From the NCBI RefSeq assembly GCF_000805455.1, contig NZ_JSUS01000039.1:1-64000 (forward strand): a stretch of DNA of 64,000 nt, read 5' to 3'. Each line of letters opens with the position of its first letter. Positions within the stretch are counted from its first letter, which is position 1. Shown piece by piece: positions 36,717 to 46,478 of the stretch. This DNA is from Acinetobacter sp. A47. Its GTDB lineage: Bacteria; Pseudomonadota; Gammaproteobacteria; Pseudomonadales; Moraxellaceae. A program made the position numbers and the translations under genes. Under the pieces are notes generated by a model. The model was not told the DNA's origin, searched no databases, and saw nothing but the letters and a program-made list of their open reading frames with translations.

Positions 36717-38639
36717 TTACTCCACAATGTACCGGCCACGTTCGGCAACGGCAGATTTCACTAAGTCAATAAATGCATCTACTGACATAGTACCTAAATT
36801 TTTTCCTGAGCGGGTACGCACATTAACGGTACCTTCTTCAACTTCCCGGTCACCCAGTACTAGAAGGTAAGGAATACGCTCTAGGGTACGCTCACGAATC
36901 TTAAATCCGATTTTTTCATTTCTCAAGTCTGAAATAGCACGAAGGCCATTTTCTTTGAGTTTTGCGACCACTTGTTCACTTGCTTCCGCTTGTGAGTCTG
37001 TAATGTTCATGACACAAGCTTGAACTGGCGCAAGCCAAGGTGGCATGAACCCCGCATAGTGTTCAATTAGTATACCAATAAATCGCTCAAAACTGCCAAG
37101 AATTGCACGATGAAGCATCACAGGCTGGTCACGTTCGTTGTCTTCTGTGACATAAGACGCATCTAAACGGATTGGCAGGTTGAAGTCACACTGAATGGTA
37201 CCACACTGCCAGATACGGCCTAAGCAGTCTTTTAGCGAGAATTCAATTTTCGGACCATAGAAGGCACCTTCACCCGGTTGCAAGTCCCATGCCAAACCGG
37301 CATCGTCAAGCGCATCGGCCAAAGATTTTTCTGCCAGATCCCAAAGTGCATCATCCCCTACACGCTTTTCTGGACGCGTAGACAGCTTCATCTGTACGTC
37401 TTCAAAACCGAAGTCTTTATAAACGTCTAAAGTCAGCTTGATGAAGTCGGCAACTTCTTTACCAATCTGTTCTTTGGTACAGAAAATATGGGCATCATCC
37501 TGGGTAAAGCCACGAACACGCATAATACCGTGTAAAGAACCCGATGGCTCATTACGGTGACAAGAACCAAACTCGGCCAAACGGATCGGCAAGTCACGGT
37601 AAGATTTTAACCCCTGGTTAAACACCTGTACGTGACATGGGCAGTTCATCGGCTTCACGGCATAGTTACGGCTTTCAGAATGGGTCGTAAACATGTTTTC
37701 AGCATAGTTTGCCGCATGACCAGACTTCTCCCAGAGCGTGAAGTCTACGATTTGCGGAGTCTTGATTTCCTGATAACCATTTTCTTGCTGAACCTTACGC
37801 ATGTATTGTTCAAGCACCTGGTAAATGGTCCAGCCGTTCGGATGCCAGAACACCATGCCCGGTGCTTCTTCTTGCATATGGAACAGATCTAGCGCCTTAC
37901 CAATTTTACGGTGATCACGCTTTTCAGCTTCTTCAATACGTTTGATATACGCCGCTAACTGTTTTTTGTCAGCCCAGGCTGTACCGTAAATACGTTGTAA
38001 CTGTTCATTCTTGGCATCACCACGCCAGTAGGCACCAGAGATTTTAGTAAGCTTGAACGATTTTAAGAATTTAGTATTCGGTACATGCGGACCACGGCAC
38101 ATGTCCAGATAATCCTGATGGTAGTACAAGCCCATTTGAGTTTCGTTCGGCATGTCTGCAATCAGGCGTAACTTGTATTCTTCGCCACGCGCTGTGAATT
38201 CTGCAATCACATCTTCACGTGGTGTCATTTTTTTAATGACGTCATAATCCTGATCGATGAGCTTTTTCATGCGCTCTTCGATTGCTGCCATATCATCCAG
38301 CGTAAACGGACGAGGCATCCAGATGTCGTAGTAGAAACCTTCTTCGATCACAGGACCGATCACCATTTTCGCTTCCGGGAACAACTGCTTAACCGCATGT
38401 CCGACCAAGTGCGCACAAGAGTGACGAATGATTTCTAAACCTTCTTCATCTTTAGGGGTAATAATCTGAACTGTCGCATCTTCTGTGATTAAATCACAAG
38501 CATCCACCAAGCGATCATTGATGCGGCCAGCCACTGTATTTTTGGCAAGACCCGGACCAATGCTTTGGGCAAGTTCCATCACGGAAATTGGCTGATCAAA
38601 CTGTTTCTGATCACCATTTGGTAAAGTAATGATTGGCAT
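36717..38639 (-). CDS. thrS: Threonyl-tRNA synthetase
   Basis: ThrRS charges tRNA-Thr and edits Ser-tRNA-Thr. The 640-residue length fits (E. coli 642). Domains in order are TGS (1-62), an editing domain with [11 protein letters not shown] (near 73), a class II core with the zinc Cys in [10 protein letters not shown] and motif [13 protein letters not shown], and a C-terminal anticodon-binding domain. The ATG at 38639 has AAGGA upstream within a TCCTTAAGGA palindrome. A longer in-frame start at 38681 is rejected. infC follows after five bases. Confidence 0.97.
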   Translation of the reverse strand: MPIITLPNGDQKQFDQPISVMELAQSIGPGLAKNTVAGRINDRLVDACDLITEDATVQIITPKDEEGLEIIRHSCAHLVGHAVKQLFPEAKMVIGPVIEEGFYYDIWMPRPFTLDDMAAIEERMKKLIDQDYDVIKKMTPREDVIAEFTARGEEYKLRLIADMPNETQMGLYYHQDYLDMCRGPHVPNTKFLKSFKLTKISGAYWRGDAKNEQLQRIYGTAWADKKQLAAYIKRIEEAEKRDHRKIGKALDLFHMQEEAPGMVFWHPNGWTIYQVLEQYMRKVQQENGYQEIKTPQIVDFTLWEKSGHAANYAENMFTTHSESRNYAVKPMNCPCHVQVFNQGLKSYRDLPIRLAEFGSCHRNEPSGSLHGIMRVRGFTQDDAHIFCTKEQIGKEVADFIKLTLDVYKDFGFEDVQMKLSTRPEKRVGDDALWDLAEKSLADALDDAGLAWDLQPGEGAFYGPKIEFSLKDCLGRIWQCGTIQCDFNLPIRLDASYVTEDNERDQPVMLHRAILGSFERFIGILIEHYAGFMPPWLAPVQACVMNITDSQAEASEQVVAKLKENGLRAISDLRNEKIGFKIRERTLERIPYLLVLGDREVEEGTVNVRTRSGKNLGTMSVDAFIDLVKSAVAERGRYIVE

Positions 38640-38903
38640 ATAAAAAATCCTTAAGGAGTGATGCCCTATACGAAGGAGCATATCACCGCGAGATTATGTA
38701 TTGAGGCGCAGCCTCAAAAGATAAAAAACGGCGGATAAAAAAGTATCCAAGATTTTACACGGGTTTAGCTGTGGATGAAACCTCTGAACCAGAAAAACCC
38801 GATATCTCTTGCGATTCACCTCCGACTAAAGCCTAAATGATTTAGACTCGGTGACAGACTAGCTTAGTCATTAATGAGAACAACATAAAATGGAGCAAAA
38901 CAC

Positions 38904-40547
38904 ATGGTCAGTGCATACGATGAATTACCCAGAACTGCCGCCAATTTTGTGGCCCTGTCGCCGTTACGTTATTTAGAGCGTGCAGCCTACATTTACCCGC
39001 ATCAGGCTGCGATCATCCATGGTGATCGTCAAATCAGCTGGCAACAGACCTATCAGCGCTGCCGTCAATTTGCGCATCAACTGACCAAGCTGGGGATTCA
39101 AAAAAACGACACCGTGTCCGTATTGCTCCCCAATATTCCGGCCATGATCGAAGCACATTTTGCCGTGCCAATGACGGGTGCGGTACTCAATACCTTAAAT
39201 ACCCGTCTGGATGCCAAAACCATCGCCTTTATGCTGGAGCACGCCGAATCCAAAGTACTGCTGGTTGATCCTGAGTTTCGTCAGGTCGCAGCAGAAGCAT
39301 TACAACTGGTACCACAAGAGATCGTGGTGATTGATGTATTTGATGCCGAGTTTGAAGGCGAACAGATTGCCATCGGACAATATGAATATGAAGCATGGCT
39401 TGCTCAAGGAAATCCTGAATTTGAATGGCTACTCCCGCAAGATGAATGGGATGCCATCAGCCTCAACTATACCTCAGGCACCACAGGCAATCCCAAAGGC
39501 GTGGTCTACCATCACCGTGGTGCTTACCTGAATGCAGCCAGCAACATTCTGGCCTGCGGCATGAAACCGCGTGCAGTCTATTTGTGGACCCTGCCGCTGT
39601 TCCATTGCAATGGCTGGTGTTTTGCATGGTCCATTGCCGCCAGTGGCGGTACCAATATCTGCCTGCGTCGTGTCGACCCCAAACTGGTTTTTAAATATAT
39701 TGCGCAATATAAAGTTGATTACTTCTGCGGTGCACCAATTGTACTGTCCATGCTGATTAATGCTCCCTTAGAGCAGCGAACTTCATTTGACCATCATGTC
39801 GAAGTGATGGTTGCGGGTGCTGCTCCGCCCGTGGCAATTATTGAAGGGATGCATCATCTGGGCATCAATGTCAATCATGTTTATGGTCTGACTGAAACTT
39901 ATGGTCCTTCGGCCTTATGTGCCTCACAGGCAGGCTGGAATGATTTATCCATTCAGGAACAGGCACAATTGCATTCACGTCAAGGCGTACCCTACCCTTT
40001 ACAGGACAGTATGCGGGTACTCGACCCAGACACCATGCAACCGGTTCCCAATGATGGACAAACCATGGGCGAAATCATGTTCCGTGGCAACATTGTCATG
40101 AAAGGCTATTTAAAAAATCCCGACGCCACACAAGAAGCCTTTCAAGGCGGCTGGTTCCATACAGGCGATCTGGCGGTCAGCCATCCCGATGGTTATGCCA
40201 AGATTACCGACCGATCCAAGGATATTATTATTTCAGGAGGCGAAAATATTTCATCGCTGGAAGTGGAAGATGTGCTCTACCGCCACCCTGCTGTATTGAC
40301 TGCTGCTGTGGTCGCAAAACCGGATCAACGCTGGCAGGAAGTCCCATGCGCCTTTATTGAACTCAAACAGGGTACCACAGCATCACCTGAAGAGATCATT
40401 GCGCATTGTCAGCAGCAACTGGCTCGCTTTAAAGTCCCGAAGGATGTGATCATCACCGACATTCCAAAAACCTCGACCGGAAAATTGCAGAAATTTATCT
40501 TAAGGGAATGGGCCAGACAAAGGGCCAATGGCGAGTTTGGTCATTGA
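38904..40547 (+). CDS. Acyl-CoA synthetase (AMP-binding)
   Basis: The 547-residue enzyme activates a carboxylic acid to its CoA thioester through an acyl-adenylate. Motifs are the P-loop LNYTSGTTGNPKGV (near 187), VNHVYGLTETYGPSA (near 321), the hinge YAKITDRSKDIIISGGENIS (near 432) and the C-terminal lysine in PKTSTGKLQK (near 525). Its N-terminus (PLRYLERAAYIYPHQAAIIHG) resembles medium-chain or short-chain acyl-CoA ligases. The substrate is not known. Single gene, divergent from thrS, ended by a strong terminator. Confidence 0.9.
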   Translation: MVSAYDELPRTAANFVALSPLRYLERAAYIYPHQAAIIHGDRQISWQQTYQRCRQFAHQLTKLGIQKNDTVSVLLPNIPAMIEAHFAVPMTGAVLNTLNTRLDAKTIAFMLEHAESKVLLVDPEFRQVAAEALQLVPQEIVVIDVFDAEFEGEQIAIGQYEYEAWLAQGNPEFEWLLPQDEWDAISLNYTSGTTGNPKGVVYHHRGAYLNAASNILACGMKPRAVYLWTLPLFHCNGWCFAWSIAASGGTNICLRRVDPKLVFKYIAQYKVDYFCGAPIVLSMLINAPLEQRTSFDHHVEVMVAGAAPPVAIIEGMHHLGINVNHVYGLTETYGPSALCASQAGWNDLSIQEQAQLHSRQGVPYPLQDSMRVLDPDTMQPVPNDGQTMGEIMFRGNIVMKGYLKNPDATQEAFQGGWFHTGDLAVSHPDGYAKITDRSKDIIISGGENISSLEVEDVLYRHPAVLTAAVVAKPDQRWQEVPCAFIELKQGTTASPEEIIAHCQQQLARFKVPKDVIITDIPKTSTGKLQKFILREWARQRANGEFGH

Positions 40548-40555
40548 GCCTAAAT

Positions 40556-40586
40556 AAAAAAAGAAGTTTCCTTTGAAACTTCTTTT
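40556..40586. terminator. Bidirectional terminator
   Basis: AAGAAGTTTC, loop CTTT, GAAACTTCTT with A and T runs on each side. It ends the acyl-CoA synthetase gene and the converging darP transcript. Confidence 0.85.
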
Positions 40587-40597
40587 GAGATGAACGT

Positions 40598-41134
40598 TTA
40601 ACCCTGATCAGATAACAGGGCGACCTGTTGAACATAATTCACGAATTTACGTTTAGAGGCTTCCAGCTCTTCTTCACTGGCTTGCTGCTTGATGTCTCGA
40701 TGAATACGTAAGACATGCTGACGCAAGGTATGACGTTCAGAAGCATTAAATACCTTGCTAAATTCGTTAATCACCGGGTCACCCTGTTCGATCATACGAT
40801 CTACCCAGCGCATCAGCTGCATCTGTTTTTTGGCGCCTTGTTGTGGTGTCAGATAAGACAAGATCGTGCTCTCGTCTTCGTTACGCAATAACTTGCCAAC
40901 ACGCTGAAACTGGCGGCGACGCGCTTCAAATGAACTGATCCGCTGTACTTCGAGCAAAGCATCAATTAAACGCTCATCGACAGGAAGCTTTTGAATCTGC
41001 TTTGGACTCAGCTGAGCCAGCTGCTCACCCAAAGCAGCCATGCGCTGTACTGCTTTTTTCTGTTCAGTCCGGCTCGCACGCCCTTCTAATGACTCAAAAT
41101 CTTCATCGGTATAACGTTGGGGACCACGTGCCAC
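40598..41134 (-). CDS. darP: Ribosome biogenesis factor DarP (YjgA, DUF615)
   Basis: DarP helps late assembly of the 50S subunit. The 178-residue, highly charged helical protein has the family features SRTEQKKAVQRMAALGEQLAQLSPKQ near the start and REARRRQFQRVGKLL-type motifs (SSFEARRRQFQRVGKLLR). It begins two bases after the ptsO stop, at the end of the pcnB-folK-panB-panC-rapZ-ptsO-darP run. Confidence 0.92.
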   Translation of the reverse strand: MARGPQRYTDEDFESLEGRASRTEQKKAVQRMAALGEQLAQLSPKQIQKLPVDERLIDALLEVQRISSFEARRRQFQRVGKLLRNEDESTILSYLTPQQGAKKQMQLMRWVDRMIEQGDPVINEFSKVFNASERHTLRQHVLRIHRDIKQQASEEELEASKRKFVNYVQQVALLSDQG

Positions 41135-41136
41135 TA

Positions 41137-41406
41137 TTACTCTGCCTCGTAAAATTTTGCTGCGAACAGCGTTTGAATTTCTTCCAGTGCCTTGTCTTCA
41201 TCGGCACCCTCTATGACCAGTCTTAATGTAGTGCCCTTACCAGCACCTAACATCAACAATGACATAATATTTTTTGCATCAACCAGCTTGTCACCCTTAC
41301 CAATCTGGATAGAAGAACGGAATTTCGTCGTCACTTCAATCAGTTTACCAGAGGCGCGAGCGTGTAAGCCGAGTTTATTAATTACATCAATTGTTGTGTC
41401 TATCAT
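41137..41406 (-). CDS. ptsO: HPr-like phosphocarrier NPr
   Basis: NPr carries phosphate between EI-Ntr and EIIA-Ntr in the nitrogen PTS. The 89-residue protein has His15 in [10 protein letters not shown] and the regulatory Ser49 in KNIMSLLML. Its ATG overlaps the rapZ stop by four bases. In E. coli rapZ and ptsO sit beside rpoN and ptsN; here they are in a run with pan genes and darP. GigA/GigB, coded 38 kb away in the same window, is reported to act with the nitrogen PTS in A. baumannii. Confidence 0.93.
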   Translation of the reverse strand: MIDTTIDVINKLGLHARASGKLIEVTTKFRSSIQIGKGDKLVDAKNIMSLLMLGAGKGTTLRLVIEGADEDKALEEIQTLFAAKFYEAE

Positions 41407-42254
41407 GACCAGTGCTTCATTTCTCTATGTAAGATTTGGACAGCCCATTTCGCCTCAAGGGCCTGTTTGAGTCTATCCACGATATAAACCGAACGATGCT
41501 GCCCGCCGGTACATCCCACCGAAATGGTCATGTAATGGCGATGCCCTTCGGCAAAAGCAGGTAACCACTTATCCAGAAAAGCATAAATATCCTCAAACAT
41601 TTCATTAGTTTGCTGACTGCCTTCCAAAAAGCGGCGCACAGGTTCATCTAAACCTGAAAAACGGCGTAACTCCAGATCCCAGTGCGGATTGGGCAGATGG
41701 CGTACATCAAATACATAATCTGCATCGAGCGGAATACCGTGCTTATAACCAAAAGACTGTAAAATTACAATTAAGTTATCCGACTGTCCCAGTTTAGACA
41801 ATAGGATATGTTTTAAATCATGAACACTTTTATCGGTGGTATCAATATGTACCGTGGAACGGAACTGGATCGGGATGAGCAGCTGTTTTTCTTCCTGTAT
41901 ACATTGCAACAGGCTATTGAAACGGCTGGCCAACGGATGTGGTCGGCGTGATGCACTAAAGCGTGCAATCAGGTCCTGATCTTGCGTGGTCAGATAAATG
42001 ATATCCACCGAACCATGGCGTTGTAATTGCTGAAACACATGATCGAACTCTTGCATATCGGCACGGGTACTGCGGATATCGACACCCAGTGCCAACTGTT
42101 CAAGATTATTTTCATGGTCCAGTTTAGCCACAATTTCGGGCAATAATGCCAAAGGTAAGTTATCTATACAATAATAGCCCAAGTCTTCAAGCACTTGTAA
42201 TGCAGATGATTTGCCTGAGCCGGATTGTCCTGTCACGATAAGTATACGCTTCAT
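41403..42254 (-). CDS. rapZ: RNase adapter protein RapZ
   Basis: RapZ guides RNase E to the sRNA GlmZ in E. coli and so controls glucosamine-6-phosphate synthase. The 283-residue protein has a Walker A loop GQSGSGKS at residues 9-16 and a C-terminal domain with [18 protein letters not shown] (near 244), the conserved binding pocket. Length matches (E. coli 284). GlmZ is not seen, so the RNA target here may differ. It lies 20 bases after panC. Confidence 0.95.
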   Translation of the reverse strand: MKRILIVTGQSGSGKSSALQVLEDLGYYCIDNLPLALLPEIVAKLDHENNLEQLALGVDIRSTRADMQEFDHVFQQLQRHGSVDIIYLTTQDQDLIARFSASRRPHPLASRFNSLLQCIQEEKQLLIPIQFRSTVHIDTTDKSVHDLKHILLSKLGQSDNLIVILQSFGYKHGIPLDADYVFDVRHLPNPHWDLELRRFSGLDEPVRRFLEGSQQTNEMFEDIYAFLDKWLPAFAEGHRHYMTISVGCTGGQHRSVYIVDRLKQALEAKWAVQILHREMKHWS

Positions 42255-42274
42255 GGCATTTTGCCCTTCATTTT

Positions 42275-43120
42275 TTATGTTTTAAAGTCAATTTGTAAAT
42301 TATCAATCAAACGGGTTGTACCGAGTTTTGCCGCAACAAATAGGACAATATCCTGATCAAATTGTGCAATCGGCTGCAAGTTGGTCTGACGTGCTTCCAC
42401 ATAATCCACAACAAAACCGGCCTGTGTCAATTGGGTCGAGATATTTGCTAACACTTGCGTAAGTGCCTGACCTTCATGCAATTGTTGTTCAGCTTGTTTA
42501 AGCAGCTGATAAATGGTTGGTGCGATGGCACGCTGTTCTGCCGTTAAGTAGCCATTACGCGAACTTAACGCCAGGCCGTCCTCGGCACGCACGATCGGCA
42601 CACCAATCACTTCAAGCGGCATGTTCAGGTCTTGCACCAGCTGACGAATCACCGCCAGTTGCTGGTAATCCTTTTGCCCAAAGAAAGCAAAATCTGGCTG
42701 AACAATGTTAAACAGCTTGGTCACGACCACAGCCACACCATCAAAATGTCCTGGGCGTGACTTGCCACACAGGTCATCGGTAATCTGGCCCACACTGATA
42801 TTGGTCAGGCGCGGCTGGGTACCATACATTTGCTCAACCGTCGGCGCAAAAATAATATCACAGCCGACATCTGCCAATAAGCGGCTATCTTGCTCCAGAG
42901 TACGGGGATAACTGTCAAAGTCCTCCCCCGCACCGAACTGAATCGGATTCACAAAAATGCTGACCACCACCACATCGCACAGTTTTTTGGCTTCACGCAC
43001 CAAGGTCAAATGACCTTCATGCAGGTTGCCCATGGTCGGGACAAAGCCGATCAGTTTTTTAGAACTGCGTGCCGGTGAAAGTGACGCTGTTAAGCCTTGT
43101 ATCGTTGTTTCAGTTTTCAT
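42275..43120 (-). CDS. panC: Pantoate-beta-alanine ligase
   Basis: PanC joins pantoate and beta-alanine to pantothenate with ATP, leading to CoA. The 281-residue protein has the nucleotidyltransferase motif [16 protein letters not shown] (near 26), the [10 protein letters not shown] block (near 54), [17 protein letters not shown] and the KMSKS-like LSSRNGYL. It starts three bases after panB. Confidence 0.96.
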   Translation of the reverse strand: MKTETTIQGLTASLSPARSSKKLIGFVPTMGNLHEGHLTLVREAKKLCDVVVVSIFVNPIQFGAGEDFDSYPRTLEQDSRLLADVGCDIIFAPTVEQMYGTQPRLTNISVGQITDDLCGKSRPGHFDGVAVVVTKLFNIVQPDFAFFGQKDYQQLAVIRQLVQDLNMPLEVIGVPIVRAEDGLALSSRNGYLTAEQRAIAPTIYQLLKQAEQQLHEGQALTQVLANISTQLTQAGFVVDYVEARQTNLQPIAQFDQDIVLFVAAKLGTTRLIDNLQIDFKT

Positions 43121-43123
43121 GAA

Positions 43124-43933
43124 TTACAGCTCAACCTGAAAAGTATGTTCTTTGGCCGGGAAAGACTGGTCCTGCACGGCAGCATGATAAGATTTAAACG
43201 CATCTACAATTGCTGTTTCGCCCGCCTGTTCTTTCATAAAGTTACGCACAAATCGAGCAACGCGGCCAAAAGTTAAACCCAGCATGTCTTGTACCACCAG
43301 CACCTGCCCATCGGTTTCATTGCCTGCCCCGATACCGATAACCGGCGTGTTCGGGAACAGCTCCGCAATTTCCTTACCCAGCTGGGCTGGTACGCATTCC
43401 AGCAAGAGTACTGCTGCTCCGGCCTCAACAACAGCACGGCAATCTGCAATCAGCTGGTCGGCAGCTTCGCGTGTTCTGGCCTGCAGCTTATAGCCGCCAA
43501 AGACATGAACCGATTGCGGGGTTAAGCCTAAATGGACACATACGGGAACACCGTTCCGTGTCAACACACTGACCAGTTCACTAAGCCAGGCGCCACCTTC
43601 GATCTTGACCATTTGTGCACCAACCTGCATGACGGTTCTGGCATTTTTCAGTCCGTCTTCAACAGTGGCATAACTCATAAACGGCAAGTCGGTCATGATC
43701 AGGGCATGTGAATTACCACGACGTACAGCTGCCGTATGATAGGCCATATCTTCAACTGTGACAGGAAGCGTAGAATCTCTACCTTGAATCGCCATTCCCA
43801 GAGAATCACCGATTAAAATCGTATCAATTTCAGCCAATTCCATAGCTTTAGCCATACTTGCATCGTAACAAGTAAGACATGAGAACTTGCGTCCCTCGGC
43901 TTTAAATTTTCTTAAGTCACTAAGACTAATCAT
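43124..43933 (-). CDS. panB: 3-methyl-2-oxobutanoate hydroxymethyltransferase
   Basis: PanB makes ketopantoate from ketoisovalerate and methylene-THF. The 269-residue TIM barrel has LTCYDASMAKAMELAEIDTILIGDSLGM (metal Asp in GDS), VKIEGGAWL, PVCVHLGLTPQSV and LLLECVPAQLG with the catalytic Glu. Length is normal. It starts 39 bases after folK and precedes panC by three, so the two pantothenate steps are coupled; panD is not here. Confidence 0.96.
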   Translation of the reverse strand: MISLSDLRKFKAEGRKFSCLTCYDASMAKAMELAEIDTILIGDSLGMAIQGRDSTLPVTVEDMAYHTAAVRRGNSHALIMTDLPFMSYATVEDGLKNARTVMQVGAQMVKIEGGAWLSELVSVLTRNGVPVCVHLGLTPQSVHVFGGYKLQARTREAADQLIADCRAVVEAGAAVLLLECVPAQLGKEIAELFPNTPVIGIGAGNETDGQVLVVQDMLGLTFGRVARFVRNFMKEQAGETAIVDAFKSYHAAVQDQSFPAKEHTFQVEL

Positions 43934-43972
43934 GATGATGTCCTCTACAGGCGTTTCCAGAACGAAACAGCC

Positions 43973-44461
43973 TTAGGCTGTTGCCCAAGACTGGTCTGCT
44001 ATTACAGTCAAGTTTGCTTGCTGTACCAGTTCTAAATCTTTTAAAGAATGACCATTTAATTGTAAATGAGCATCTAGGTCTAATAAGGGAATAACCACAA
44101 AATCACGTTCCAGAATGCCCACATGAGGCACGGTCAAACGTTCATTGTGAATCTGCTCCTGACCATAGATCAGTAAATCCAGATCAAGGGTACGTTCGCC
44201 CCAGCGGCGTAAGCGCACACGTCCTGCCGCTTGCTCGAATTGTTGCAATTGATCCAGCAAGTCAAGCGGAGCAAGGGTCGTATCCAGCTGTACAACCGCA
44301 TTTAAATAATTGGGCTGGTCCTGTGGACCCATCGGCGGGCTTTGATAAAGCCGTGAAACCTGTACTGCCCCCAAGGTTGCCAGCCTCGCAACAGCTTCAC
44401 GCATGATCTGCCGTGAATCGCCCAGGTTACTGCCTAAACCGATATAAGTACGTATGCTCAT
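43973..44461 (-). CDS. folK: 6-hydroxymethyl-dihydropterin pyrophosphokinase
   Basis: HPPK transfers pyrophosphate from ATP to 6-hydroxymethyl-dihydropterin in folate synthesis. The 162-residue protein has GLGSNLGD at the start, the PPMGPQDQPNYLNAV substrate block, and the signature RWGERTLDLDLLIYG with its two metal Asp residues, then TVPHVGILERDFVVIPL. Its ATG overlaps the pcnB stop by four bases. Confidence 0.96.
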   Translation of the reverse strand: MSIRTYIGLGSNLGDSRQIMREAVARLATLGAVQVSRLYQSPPMGPQDQPNYLNAVVQLDTTLAPLDLLDQLQQFEQAAGRVRLRRWGERTLDLDLLIYGQEQIHNERLTVPHVGILERDFVVIPLLDLDAHLQLNGHSLKDLELVQQANLTVIADQSWATA

Positions 44462-45912
44462 TGTGTCGGCCCAAACACCACCTGGCTAAGATCACGCTGT
44501 ACCCGCTTGCGTTTGAGAATCGGGTGATCTGCACTGATTTGCCCTGGCTCTGTTGCCGCTTTTTCCATAAAACGGCTGGCAGAATCATCTGCTCTTGCCC
44601 GTTCTTTCTTGCCACGACGGCTTCTAGGCTCAGGCACGTTGACCAAAGGTTCAATCTCGGTGGCCTTGCTTTCCTCGGTATCAGCCGCTTTACGGCGTGT
44701 CTTGCTACGTTGGCGGTTGTACTGGCGGATTGCAGCTTCTTTCTGGTCGGTGGTCATTTCCTGATAGGCTTCCCACCAGGCTCCCATCCCCTCGGTACTG
44801 CTGTCTCCGGACTTTTCACGTAACAGCAAGAAATCGAATCCGGCACGGAAGCGGGCATGCCCGGCCAGCGCCTCAATCTGCTGGGGTTTCGGATTGAGCA
44901 AACGGGTTTGCATTTCCCAGACTTCACGAATGAAGGTTTCTGCAAAACGCGGAATAATGGTGCGCGTGGCCTGACGTTTTAGTACATCCAGCCCGGCTTG
45001 TGCACGGGCTTCAGCCGGAATCACACCTTTATTCAAATAAAAGTCACAACGCTCTAAAAACGGTTTCCATAACAACACCGCATAGAAAAATGCCGGGTTA
45101 ATGGTTTTACCAATCTGGATACGCTGATCGGTATTGCGGGCAGCACGGTCAATAAATGCCGTAATGTTGGGCTGGACTTCAGCAAACAACTGTTTCCAGA
45201 CACCAAACTCGATCAGCATCGGCAACACGCGTGTGAGATGTCCCATGGTGAACAGCTTTTGCGATTCATCATATAAACGATGGGGTGAAACATCACGCAA
45301 CAACTGCGTCATTTCCACATTAAACACATCGAGAATGGATTGATCAATCTGGAAATTCAGTTTTGCAGCAAAGCGTAAAGCACGCAACATCCGCACCGGA
45401 TCTTCCTCAAAACGCTGTGCAGGCTCACCTAAAAAACGTAAAGTCCGTGTTTGAATGTCATCTACCGCATGGCAGAAATCAAGCACGATGCCTTTTCTTG
45501 GCTGGTAGTACAGGGTATTGATGGAAAAGTCCCGGCGGGCAAAGTCTTGCTCGATTGTTCCCCAGTTATTATCACGAAGGATCATGCCAGAGGCACTGGT
45601 GACTGCTTTTTTCGGGGGAGCACGGAACGTCGCAACTTCAATCAGTTCGCGACCGGAATATACATGTGCCAGCTCAAAACGCCGTCCGATAATCCGGCAA
45701 CGTCGACCAAACACTTCTTTCACCTGAGCTGGTGTAGCATTGGTAACCGCGTCAAAATCCTTTGGATTAAGACCTAACATCATGTCTCGAACACCTCCGC
45801 CCACAATATATGCCTCGTAGCCAGCTTTTGTCAGGCTATCGATCACATCTAGAATTGAGGAAGGAAGTTGAGTTGTGGACAGACCACATTTTGACGCACG
45901 CAAAGTTTGCAA
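44458..45912 (-). CDS. pcnB: Poly(A) polymerase I with UUG start
   Basis: PcnB adds poly(A) tails to RNA 3' ends and so marks them for decay. The 484-residue protein has VGGGVRDMMLGLNPKDFDAVTNATP (near 37-61; metal Asp pair DFD), the RRDFSINTLYY block and the EDPVRMLRALRFAAKLNF motif. The C-terminal ~85 residues are basic (SRRGKKERARADD). The start is TTG at 45912 with AGGAG 10 bases upstream and no ATG near. In E. coli pcnB also uses a poor start codon that limits the enzyme, so a similar limit is likely. Confidence 0.93.
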   Translation of the reverse strand: MQTLRASKCGLSTTQLPSSILDVIDSLTKAGYEAYIVGGGVRDMMLGLNPKDFDAVTNATPAQVKEVFGRRCRIIGRRFELAHVYSGRELIEVATFRAPPKKAVTSASGMILRDNNWGTIEQDFARRDFSINTLYYQPRKGIVLDFCHAVDDIQTRTLRFLGEPAQRFEEDPVRMLRALRFAAKLNFQIDQSILDVFNVEMTQLLRDVSPHRLYDESQKLFTMGHLTRVLPMLIEFGVWKQLFAEVQPNITAFIDRAARNTDQRIQIGKTINPAFFYAVLLWKPFLERCDFYLNKGVIPAEARAQAGLDVLKRQATRTIIPRFAETFIREVWEMQTRLLNPKPQQIEALAGHARFRAGFDFLLLREKSGDSSTEGMGAWWEAYQEMTTDQKEAAIRQYNRQRSKTRRKAADTEESKATEIEPLVNVPEPRSRRGKKERARADDSASRFMEKAATEPGQISADHPILKRKRVQRDLSQVVFGPTQ

Positions 45913-46052
45913 AAGACACTGTCTCCTACGTCAGGACGTAAATAACAATTTGTCGCTAATCATAGCTCTAACACACACAAAGGGCAATTTATTCTGATGC
46001 AAGTTTCAACAGATCAGCCCCTCCAGACCCTCCCGGCATGACAATTTCAGGC

Positions 46053-46478
46053 CTACAACATCAGCCTTGCTTTATTTTTCTCAAGCAATTTTGGGCCGAT
46101 GCCCTTGATATTCATCAACTCGTCAATGGTTTTAAAACCGCCATTTTTTTGACGATATTCCATAATTGCCTGGGCTTTTTTCTCGCCTACACCATTTAAG
46201 CCCTGTAATTGCTGTAAATTTGCCTGATTTAAACTGATTTTATCGCCTTGCATCGCGGGCGGGGACGAATGCTGGCCGGTATTTTGCCGGGTAGCAGGTC
46301 GGGATAAATAATAGTTATTGTTGGCCTGCCTTGCCAATTGCTGATCACGAGCCTGCTGCTGTGCTTTCCACTGCTGATATGACTGGTCAAAGGACTGGGC
46401 GTTGAGATGTGAGACACATCCCAACAAGATAATGATGAAAACAAGCTTATATTTGCTGCTCACCTGCCGCGAAATCAT
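46053..46478 (-). CDS. ComEA-like exported helix-hairpin-helix DNA-binding protein
   Basis: ComEA proteins pull transforming DNA into the periplasm. The 141-residue precursor has a signal peptide (about 1-28, cleavage after NAQ), a Gln/Asn/Arg-rich low-complexity linker (29-80), and a double helix-hairpin-helix: LQGLNGVGEKKAQAIMEYR and LMNIKGIGPKLLEKNK. The signal peptide may also act as an anchor. Acinetobacter strains are often naturally competent. It overlaps the 3' end of mazG by 32 bases. Confidence 0.85.
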   Translation of the reverse strand: MISRQVSSKYKLVFIIILLGCVSHLNAQSFDQSYQQWKAQQQARDQQLARQANNNYYLSRPATRQNTGQHSSPPAMQGDKISLNQANLQQLQGLNGVGEKKAQAIMEYRQKNGGFKTIDELMNIKGIGPKLLEKNKARLML

